Shown here piece after piece: positions 6,510 to 12,792 of a stretch of 21,544 nt of DNA (position 1 is its first letter; each line of letters opens with the position of its first letter). Source of the DNA: JBPCPM01 sp050999155 (GTDB lineage Bacteria; Actinomycetota; Thermoleophilia; Solirubrobacterales; 70-9); the NCBI GenBank assembly GCA_050999155.1, contig JBPCPM010000013.1:1-21544 (forward strand), read 5' to 3'. A program made the position numbers and the translations under genes. The notes under the pieces were generated by a model. The model was not told the origin of the DNA. It ran no database searches and saw only the letters and a list, made by a program, of their open reading frames with translations.

Positions 6510-8294
6510 TCAGCTTTGGACAACGGTCTGGGGCCGCGCAAGCGACCGAAGCCGGGCTAGCTTATCCTTCATCGCCTCCCTCCCCGCCTCGAGGAACTGC
6601 TCCGACAGGTGGAAGTCACGCCAGCTACCCGGCCCGAATCGCGGGGTCACGACCACGTCGGCGAGCTCCGCGTGCCTGATGCTGGTGTCGAGCTGCGACA
6701 GGTCCATCACCTCGAGCAATGTCTCCAACATGCGCGAGCCGGGCTTGGCCGCTTCCGGCGGGGGAGGTTCCTCACCCGGCCAGGCCCGAAGCGTTTCCCG
6801 GCTCATGAGGTTGACGGAGAGCGTGATGTCCGCGCCGTCTTCCGCCACCGAGCCCGTCGGCACCGGGATGAGCGCCACGCCATCGACCAGCCGGTGACCG
6901 TCGTGCTCGTAGGGGGGAAACATGCCCGCCAGCGCGGTCGAGGCTCGCAGGCCCTCCCAGATCGGCCCGTCGCGAATCGGGGCCGAGCTTCGAGCCGTCA
7001 GGTCCACGGCCATGCAGACCAGGGGGATCAGCGTCTCCTCGAAGCTGCGCTCCGCGGTCGTCTCGCGAAACACGCGGGTGATCAGCTCGACACCCGTCGA
7101 CTTGCCTGTCAGCGACAGGCTGAAGATCTTCTCGACTGCCTCTGGAGTGAACGCATCGTTCAGGGTCCGTTCGATCTCGGCGGCTTCCATGCCCAACGCC
7201 ACGTACGCCGCCACGATCGCGCCGATGCTGGCGCCGCCCACGCAGTCGACGACGTAGCCGGCCTCCTCGAGTACCTGCAGCGCGCCCACGTGCGCGTACC
7301 CCTTCGCGCCTCCGGCGCCGAGCGCCAGGCCGAGCTTGGTCCGCGCGAGGTGCCGTCCGAGCCATGCGACATCTGCCGCCGGCACTCCGGCCGGAGCGTC
7401 CGCGTCGGAGGTCATGCGCCGCACAACCCTCGCCCCGTCAGCGCCCGGGAAAGCGGTCGTCCTTCCCCGGTCACCGTTTCCTACCAGCGCCAGCTCCACC
7501 AGCGGCGCGGATTCGGCGAAGGCCGGCGGCAGCTCTCCCTCCCTCGCCGCGAGCAGCGCCACAGCGCGATCGACGTGCTCGGCGAGCAGGCTTAGCCCCT
7601 CCTGCCCCAGCTCGGCGATCAGCAGGACGGTCGCGTGCTCGCGCAGCGCGTCGTCGAGCCCGTCCAGTGCAGCCTCGACGGACTCGCGCGTGTCGAATGC
7701 ACGCACGGAACGTGGGGTCGCGGCCTCGGTCGCCGCCACGATGTCGGGGATCGCGCCGGTGAGGGACGGGCCCGCAACGAGTGCGACCGCCTCTCCCCTG
7801 CGTCCCCGCTCGGCTTGCCGTCTCGTGGCCGTAGCGAGCTGGCCGCCCAGGACACGCGCGAGATTGACGAGGACGCCCGGCGACTTGGCGATGAGCGCGC
7901 GGAAGGCTTGCTCGTCGAGCTCCAGCGCCGCCATCGGAACCGCAGCCTTGACGGTCGCGGGGTGTGGCTCGCCGCTGATCAGCGACATCACGCCGATCAC
8001 GTCGCCGTGACGCAGCTTCGCTACGAGCCTCCCCTCGACGAATACCGAGCGCGAGCGCAGCTCGGGCTCTTCCGGCAGGGCAACGAGGGCATGCGCGAGG
8101 CCCTCCACCAGGACGAGCATGCTGCTGCCGGGCTCCCCCTCCCGGCAGATCGTGGCACCAGCGGGGAACTCGCGGAAGCGCATCGACGTGGCTGCGGTCA
8201 TGAGCTCGTCCGGGCCGAGCCCCTCGAAGAGCGGCACGCTGGAGAGCGCCGTTGCGGGGACGACGACTCCCTCGAGCGACGCGACGGTACGCAT
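6510..8294 (-). CDS. Patatin/NTE-like lipid hydrolase with N-terminal cNMP-binding-like domain
   Basis: A 594-residue protein. Residues about 20-140 form a cyclic-nucleotide-binding-like beta roll (PLFEGLGPDELMTAATSMRF, then REGEPGSSMLVLVEG, then HGDVIGVMSLISGEPHP). The phosphate-binding FGE...R signature is degenerate (VIGV, and HP where Arg is expected), so ligand binding is doubtful. A linker of about 160 residues follows. Residues about 320-490 are a patatin domain with the oxyanion-hole motif GAGGAKG (326-332), nucleophile elbow GASIG (S356) and the Asp of the Ser-Asp dyad in VDGV (D471). This is the layout of bacterial neuropathy-target-esterase-like (RssA-like) hydrolases. It sits between KS-beta and ACP on the same strand, 12 bp before ACP, so it is probably co-transcribed. 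It might release or acylate the polyketide or act on membrane lipids; this is inference. ATG 8294 has only a weak ribosome-binding site. Confidence 0.9.
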   Translation of the reverse strand: MRTVASLEGVVVPATALSSVPLFEGLGPDELMTAATSMRFREFPAGATICREGEPGSSMLVLVEGLAHALVALPEEPELRSRSVFVEGRLVAKLRHGDVIGVMSLISGEPHPATVKAAVPMAALELDEQAFRALIAKSPGVLVNLARVLGGQLATATRRQAERGRRGEAVALVAGPSLTGAIPDIVAATEAATPRSVRAFDTRESVEAALDGLDDALREHATVLLIAELGQEGLSLLAEHVDRAVALLAAREGELPPAFAESAPLVELALVGNGDRGRTTAFPGADGARVVRRMTSDADAPAGVPAADVAWLGRHLARTKLGLALGAGGAKGYAHVGALQVLEEAGYVVDCVGGASIGAIVAAYVALGMEAAEIERTLNDAFTPEAVEKIFSLSLTGKSTGVELITRVFRETTAERSFEETLIPLVCMAVDLTARSSAPIRDGPIWEGLRASTALAGMFPPYEHDGHRLVDGVALIPVPTGSVAEDGADITLSVNLMSRETLRAWPGEEPPPPEAAKPGSRMLETLLEVMDLSQLDTSIRHAELADVVVTPRFGPGSWRDFHLSEQFLEAGREAMKDKLARLRSLARPQTVVQS

Positions 8295-8347
8295 CAGACC
8301 GCAGGCGTGATCGCGGTGGTGGGGTCGAGCGCCACGACGCCGATCGG

Positions 8348-9655
8348 TCAGTCTGCGCGGCGAACGATGAGGGCGCCGTTGAAGCCCCCGAAGCCGCGCG
8401 CCAGGACAAGCGCGGTGCCGAGCTCGCCTTCGAGTGCCGAGCCGGTGACGAAGTTCAGGTCGCAGCCGTCGGCCGGCTCGTCGAGGTTGATCGTGGGAGG
8501 GATCACGCCGTCCCGCAGCGACAGCAGGGCGGCGGCCACGTCGAGCGGTGCACCGCCCGCGTAGAGTCGGCCGACCATGCTCTTGGGGGCGGTTACGGGG
8601 ACATTCGCGGCCCGGTCTCCGAGCGCCTGCTTGATGGCAGCGGCCTCGGCGGCGTCGGCCTCGGGCACGCCGGCGGCGTCCGCGAAGACCACGTCCACGT
8701 CGTCTGGCTCGATGCCGGCGTCGTCCAATGCGATCCGGATCGCACGGGCGAGCTGGCTCCCGTCCGGAGCCGGCCTCGAATGGTGGGATGCGTCGTTAGT
8801 GGCCCCGTAGCCCGCGATCTCCCCGTAGACCTGAGGGGCGCCGCGCTCCTTGGCGCTCTCGGCGGCCTCCAGCATCAGGATGGCGCCCCCCTCTCCGGGC
8901 ACGTAGCCGTTGGCACGGCGATCGAATGGACGGTAGGCCGCGGCAGGATCGCTCTCCTTGCTGAGACAGCCGTTTCCCATCTGGCAGGAAAGGGCATAGG
9001 GGCCGATCGGAGCCTCGAGGCCGCCGCTGATGATCGTGTCGATTCCCCGACGAATCGTGCGGCGAGAGTGCTGTAGGGCCTCGAGCCCGCCGGCGCCCTC
9101 GGCGACCACCACGCCACACGGGCCCATCAGGTTGTGCCGGATCGAGATCTGGCCCGTCGTGGCGGCGTAGAACCAGGCGATCGACTGGTAGGCGCCCACG
9201 AAGCCCGGGCCCTTCGCCCACAGCGCCTGGATCTCCTTCTGACCGAACGCGTTGCCGCCCGAGCTCGACGCCGTGATGACGCTGATCGAGTAGGGATCCT
9301 GCTCAAAGGGCTCGATCTCCGCATCCGCGAGCGCCATGTCGGTAGCCGCCAGCGCCATGTGAGTCCAGTGGTCGGTCTGGACCTGCATCCGTCGCTCGAT
9401 GTGGTCGTCGGCGCTGAAGCCCTGCACCTCGCCCGCCAGCTGGGTGTCGTACTTCGCCGGGTCGAAGTGCGAGATGCGATCGATTCCGCTCTTCCCCGCC
9501 TTCGTCGCCTCCCACCACGACCCCAGGTCCTGTCCGTTCGGCGCCACCACTCCCAGACCGGTGAAGACGGCGCGGCGCTCGTAGTTGGGCAGCGTGACCA
9601 GCGGCCGCTCGGCAAAGGCGGGCTCCGGCCGCTGCGGGCGCGGATCGGGGCTCAC
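8348..9655 (-). CDS. Ketosynthase beta subunit / chain length factor
   Basis: A 435-residue partner of KS-alpha that sets chain length and helps start the chain. It has the ketosynthase fold but none of the catalytic residues. The nucleophile region reads VVVAEGAGGLEAL, with Gly187 in place of Cys. The first His region is FADAAGVPEADAAEA and the second is KSMVGRLYAGGAP with Arg for His. Typical chain length factors carry Gln at the Cys position (AEQAGGLDA), so Gly is unusual. The C-terminus GFGGFNGALIVRR is typical. The start is GTG 9655, overlapping the KS-alpha stop as GTGA (9655-9652); upstream in-frame sequence lies inside KS-alpha. After the TGA, 16 further in-frame sense codons follow, ending with a TGA that overlaps the patatin ATG. 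Confidence 0.93.
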   Translation of the reverse strand: MSPDPRPQRPEPAFAERPLVTLPNYERRAVFTGLGVVAPNGQDLGSWWEATKAGKSGIDRISHFDPAKYDTQLAGEVQGFSADDHIERRMQVQTDHWTHMALAATDMALADAEIEPFEQDPYSISVITASSSGGNAFGQKEIQALWAKGPGFVGAYQSIAWFYAATTGQISIRHNLMGPCGVVVAEGAGGLEALQHSRRTIRRGIDTIISGGLEAPIGPYALSCQMGNGCLSKESDPAAAYRPFDRRANGYVPGEGGAILMLEAAESAKERGAPQVYGEIAGYGATNDASHHSRPAPDGSQLARAIRIALDDAGIEPDDVDVVFADAAGVPEADAAEAAAIKQALGDRAANVPVTAPKSMVGRLYAGGAPLDVAAALLSLRDGVIPPTINLDEPADGCDLNFVTGSALEGELGTALVLARGFGGFNGALIVRRAD

Positions 9656-10932
9656 GCCGAAACCTCCCGTATCTCCTCGGGGAGCGAGAAAATGATCGCC
9701 GACTGGAAGCCGCCGAAGCCGCTGCCGGTGGACAGCGCCGTCTGCACGGTCGTCGTGCGGGCCTCGTTGGGCGTGTAGTCCAGGTCGCACTCGGGGTCGG
9801 GGTTCTCCCAGTTCGCCGTCGGCGGGACGACACCACGGTCGATCACGAGCGCACATGCGGCCATCTCGATCGCGCCGATCGCCCCGAGCGAGTGGCCGAT
9901 CATCGACTTGATCGAGCTGATCGGGATGTTGTATGCCTGATCGCCGAGCGCCTGCTTGTACGAGAACGTCTCGTGCCGGTCGTTCTGCTTCGTCCCCGAT
10001 CCGTGGGCGTTGATGTAGTGGATGTCCTCCGGCTGGGTGCCACCCTGCGCCATCGCGTCCCTGATGGCCTCGGTCATGGCGTAGGCCTCCTTGCGAAGCC
10101 CGGTCATGTGGTAGGCGTTGCCGCGGCTTGCGAATCCGGTGACCTCACAGTAGACGTGGGCGCCGCGCGACCTTGCGTACTCGTACTCCTCGAGCATGAG
10201 GACCGCGCCGCCCTCTCCCATGACGAACCCGTCGCGATCCCGGTCGAAGGGGCGGGATGCGTGCTCGGCATCGTCGTTGCGGGCAGAGGTCGCCTTGATC
10301 GGGTCGAAGCACGCCATCGAGATGGGGGAGATCGGTGACTCCGACGCACCCGAGATCACGATGTCCGCTTCACCGTCCTGGATCATCTGATGGCCGTAGC
10401 CAATGGCGTCGAGCCCGGACGTGCATCCCGTCGAGATCACGACCGACGGCCCTTGAGCGCCGAACCTGAGTGCGATCTCACTGGCCAGGCTGCTCGGGAT
10501 GAGGCCCTGGTACATGAACGGCGGCGCGTACTCGGGGTCGACCAGCCACTCCTGGCCTCGGTTGCTCACTGCCACGTAGCCGTCCTCGAGCGCGATCGTC
10601 CCGCCGACCGCCGAGCCCAGGCTGACCCCCATGCGCTCGCGGTCGACCTCCTCGAGGTCGAGGGCCGAGTCGGCGATCGCCTCCGACCCGGCGGCAGCCG
10701 CGAACTGGATGTAGCGGTCCATGCGCTGGACGTCGTGCTCTGACAAGCCGGCCTCGTAGGGGTCGAAGTCGACCTCTGCGGCGATCTGCGAGCGGAACCC
10801 GGAGGGATTGAAGTGCGTGATCCTCCGTGTGGCCGGCCGCCCGGACGTGATCCGCTCCCAGAACGACTCGCGGCTAGGACCTCCAGGAGCGACGACCCCG
10901 ACCCCCGTCACGACTGTCCGCCTCAAGCCCAT
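9652..10932 (-). CDS. Ketosynthase alpha subunit (beta-ketoacyl synthase) of type II PKS
   Basis: A 426-residue condensing enzyme that catalyses repeated decarboxylative Claisen condensation with malonyl-ACP. The full triad is present: C170 in VVISTGCTSGLDAIG, H310 in INAHGSGTKQND and H347 in KSMIGHSLGAIGA. Other family marks are TGVGVVAPGG at the N-terminus, RPFDRDRDGFVMGEGGAVL and STGSGFGGFQSA near the end. Length is normal. The start ATG 10932 is 10 bp after the cupin stop and is preceded by GGAG four bases upstream. It is translationally coupled to KS-beta through GTGA. With KS-beta and ACP it makes the minimal PKS. Its overall look (GCTSGLDA, NAHGSGTKQND) is that of aromatic polyketide KS-alpha, not FabF, and the adjacent KS-beta confirms this. 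Confidence 0.97.
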   Translation of the reverse strand: MGLRRTVVTGVGVVAPGGPSRESFWERITSGRPATRRITHFNPSGFRSQIAAEVDFDPYEAGLSEHDVQRMDRYIQFAAAAGSEAIADSALDLEEVDRERMGVSLGSAVGGTIALEDGYVAVSNRGQEWLVDPEYAPPFMYQGLIPSSLASEIALRFGAQGPSVVISTGCTSGLDAIGYGHQMIQDGEADIVISGASESPISPISMACFDPIKATSARNDDAEHASRPFDRDRDGFVMGEGGAVLMLEEYEYARSRGAHVYCEVTGFASRGNAYHMTGLRKEAYAMTEAIRDAMAQGGTQPEDIHYINAHGSGTKQNDRHETFSYKQALGDQAYNIPISSIKSMIGHSLGAIGAIEMAACALVIDRGVVPPTANWENPDPECDLDYTPNEARTTTVQTALSTGSGFGGFQSAIIFSLPEEIREVSA

Positions 10933-10942
10933 GCTACTCCGG

Positions 10943-11347
10943 CTACTCCGTGTCGACGTGGCCGAGGTGCGCCTCCGGCGCAAGCGGGCCGAGGTGGAAG
11001 ACGATGAATGCCTCTTCCTCACCCTCGTTCTTCAGGCGGTGCCGCATGTTGAGGGGAACCATCATCGCCTGGCCCTGCGAGAGCTCGCGCGGCTCGCCGT
11101 CGAGCTCGGCCGTGATCTTGCCCCTCACGCAGAAGATGAACTCCTCCGAGTAGGGGTGATAGTGCTCGGAGATCCTGTCGCCCGGCCCGATCGTGGCGAC
11201 GCCCATGAAACCGGACGTGGAACCCACGGTCTTGGGGCTGAGCAGCGTGCGCACGTCGCCGCCGCGCCGCGTGTCGGCGTTCGCCTCGTCGACCGAGAAG
11301 AATCCGGCCTCGCGCTCTGCCTTGGGGTGCTCGGTCTGCTCTGGCAT
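10943..11347 (-). CDS. Cupin-domain protein of the polyketide cluster
   Basis: A 134-residue single cupin. Motif 1 is GDRISEHYHPYSEEFIFCVRG with metal-binding H62, H64 and E68/E69. Motif 2 is GQAMMVPLNMRHRLKN with H103. A bound divalent metal is therefore likely. Cupins directly upstream of KS-alpha are a feature of whiE-type spore-pigment clusters, where they are thought to assist cyclisation or oxidation; the exact reaction here is unknown. ATG 11347 has a strong GAGGAG six bases upstream. It is the first gene of the leftward PKS operon, about 28 bp downstream of the predicted transcription start. Confidence 0.87.
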   Translation of the reverse strand: MPEQTEHPKAEREAGFFSVDEANADTRRGGDVRTLLSPKTVGSTSGFMGVATIGPGDRISEHYHPYSEEFIFCVRGKITAELDGEPRELSQGQAMMVPLNMRHRLKNEGEEEAFIVFHLGPLAPEAHLGHVDTE

Positions 11348-11381
11348 GCCGTACTCCTCGCTCGACTCGGGAAGAGTGTCG

Positions 11382-11411
11382 AACCTATCTGGGAACCGCG
11401 CTCGCTGTCAA
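11382..11411 (-). promoter_or_regulatory. Promoter of the PKS operon
   Basis: On the reverse strand, a perfect -35 TTGACA (11411-11406), 18-bp spacer and -10 TAGGTT (11387-11382, fitting the actinobacterial TANNNT). Start is predicted near 11375, giving a leader of about 28 nt that carries the GAGGAG site. No repeat suggesting an operator was recognised between it and the cupin gene. Confidence 0.7.
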
Positions 11412-11429
11412 CGCCGCGGCGCGATTTGC

Positions 11430-11892
11430 CTACCGGGCCTGGACCGGCTGGGTGGCCGACCGCAGCTCCTCGAGTCGCTCGTCCATCCCCGCGGGCGGTG
11501 GCGCTCGCCTCGGCGATCGAGAGGCCGCTGCCATCGAACAGGCCGTCGGCCTCCCAGCGGTCCGGCTCGAGGCTGACCGCGTAGGGGTTGACCTTCGTGT
11601 CCGGGTCGAGCGCGTGGTCTGACAGGCAGGCTGTGACGGCGTCGTGGAGGAAGAACACGGTCCCCGCCTCGAGCAGCGCCAGCAGCTCGCCGACCTTCGC
11701 CTTCAAGGTCGCGTCGTCGAGCGGCGGCGTGCCCGTGTCCCGTACGTTGCTCAGGAGCTCGCCCACGATTGGCCGGATGGCGTCCATCTCGATCGGCTTG
11801 AGCAGCGCACCCGGTGCGTCGCGGCGCTCGAACGTGTGCCACTGGCGGACCAGCTGCTCGAGCTGCGGCACGAGCCGCATGAAGCGATCCAT
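11430..11892 (-). CDS. Unrecognised protein, 3' frameshift
   Basis: I do not recognise this family. Reading left from ATG 11892 gives MDRFMRLVPQLEQLVRQWHT, then ALLKPIEMDAIRPIVGELLS, then VGELLALLEAGTVFFLHDAV, and DTKVNPYAVSLEPDRWEADG. It is a soluble, largely helical, acidic protein. At a CCCC run (11487-11490) an extra base shifts the frame. Removing it restores MDERLEELRSATQPVQAR and a stop at 11430, total 153 residues, and the length difference (463 nt, 3n+1) fits one inserted base. Without the correction the frame runs on into the cupin gene in a false frame. The N-terminus abuts the kinase remnant C junction (11895), so the original start may be lost. It ends just upstream of the PKS promoter. 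Confidence 0.6.
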
Positions 11893-11894
11893 CT

Positions 11895-11942
11895 CGACCG
11901 CCAGGGCATGCGCGTGCTGTGGGCCCACCTGCAGGATCCGCC
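11895..11942 (+). repeat. 48-bp direct repeat, right copy (kinase remnant C)
   Basis: Matches 221-268 at 47 of 48 positions, same orientation. The match begins exactly where the kinase remnant starts, so it probably marks the breakpoint of a duplication or recombination event. Confidence 0.85.
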
Positions 11943-11991
11943 CGCCAAGCCCTCGGATCGCCGGGCCGACCTTCCGTCGCAGGTCAGCGAG

Positions 11992-12005
11992 GTGATCCGT
12001 GATCC
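11992..12005 (+). repeat. 7-bp tandem duplication
   Basis: gtgatcc at 11992-11998 and again at 11999-12005. Deleting one unit joins EVI to LEALQKD in frame, so it is the lesion of kinase remnant C. Confidence 0.9.
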
Positions 12006-12138
12006 TGGAGGCGCTCCAAAAGGATGTGGCGGCACGGCCCCAGTCGGCAGGCCACTTCGCACGGCAGCTGAAGGCGGCAGCCGGCTGAGCCGTCGAGAGC
12101 GTGCCCACCCGGGCGCCGCTCGTGGTATCCGCGGCGCC

Positions 12139-12746
12139 TCAGGCCGGGCGCCAGCCTCCATCGTCGTCGTGGAGGAGCTTGATCTCGCACGCATCGTCAT
12201 CGAGGACGACCGTGACCTCCCCCGCCTCGAGGTCGACGTCGATCCTGAGCCCGAGGCGCGGAATACGGGATGGGAGCACGCCTGGGTCCGAGCCTGCGGG
12301 CTCGGGCGTGGCATCCGGCCGGCGCTCCACGGCGACCGGCTCGGCGGGCGTTGACGAGGCCGATTCCATCGGCGCCGATGTGGTGATGGGAGTGGAGCGT
12401 GGCGTTGGCGGCACCGAGGAGACCTGGACGACGAGCGCGCTGGCCCCGACGTCGATCCGGTCTCCCGGCTCGAGCGCGGTGGCGCCTTGCACGTCCCTCC
12501 CGTTGACGGCGGTGCCGTTCGTCGATCCGAGGTCCTCGATGAGGTACCGGCCCTCGGGCCCGCACCAAATTCGGGTGTGCTGCCTCGACATCTCGATGTC
12601 GTTCCCGAGAGACCCCGCGTCGGAGGCCTGCCTCCCGATCACGAGCTCGTCCTCCACCTCTATGACCGTGCCTGCAGCGTTTCCCCCACGACCTTGAGCC
12701 GCAGCTTCTCGGGTCGATCCGTCGCCTCTTCCGGGGGCCCGCTCAT
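12139..12746 (-). CDS. FHA-domain protein (copy B), frameshift near N-terminus
   Basis: A paralog of the FHA gene at 1946-2578. It has VIGRQ, MSRQHTRI, DLGSTNGTAVNG, a Pro/Thr-rich linker and the same conserved tail (IDVDLEAGEVTVVLDDD, ending GGWRPA). ATG 12746 gives MSGPPEEATDRPEKLRLKVV, matching the copy A N-terminus (EKLRLKV), but the frame then breaks at a run of five G (coding strand, about 12685-12690). One more G would give KVVGGNAAGTVIEVEDEL and 203 codons in all. Alternatively TTG 12759 is open throughout but starts with unrelated residues and loses the first FHA strand. The phosphothreonine-binding residues are intact in either case. It may be a sequencing error or early decay. It lies 46 bp downstream of the FAD oxidoreductase gene, same strand. 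Confidence 0.8.
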
Positions 12747-12792
12747 GTCCACTCGGCAACCGTATCGGTAACCCGCGCCGCTCGCCAGCCTC

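Larger units (their letters stand above)
2628..11411. other. Type II polyketide synthase gene cluster (whiE-like)
   Basis: The segment holds KS-alpha, KS-beta, ACP, aromatase/cyclase, TcmI-type cyclase, ABM-type protein, cupin, malonyl transacylase and phosphopantetheinyl transferase. This is the minimal PKS plus shaping enzymes of an aromatic polyketide pathway. Cupin, KS-alpha, KS-beta, ACP and aromatase occur in the order I recall for the whiE spore-pigment locus. Non-canonical members are the patatin-like gene between KS-beta and ACP and a dehydrogenase pseudogene. The product is unknown. Confidence 0.88.
11895..12088 (+). pseudogene. Ser/Thr kinase C-terminal remnant (copy C)
   Basis: Only the last part of the kinase C-lobe remains: DRQGMRVLWAHLQDPP, then RRADLPSQVSEVI, then a frameshift, then LEALQKDVAARPQSAGHFAR and a stop at 12086-12088. 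The shift is a 7-bp tandem duplication (11992-12005). Without it, the 193 nt from the GAC codon at 11896 become 62 exact codons. Everything upstream of the DRQ codons, including the active site, is absent. The remnant begins at the 48-bp repeat shared with copy A, abutting the leftward unknown gene, so this is a recombination scar. As with copy B, an FHA gene follows tail-to-tail, 50 bp away. Confidence 0.88.
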
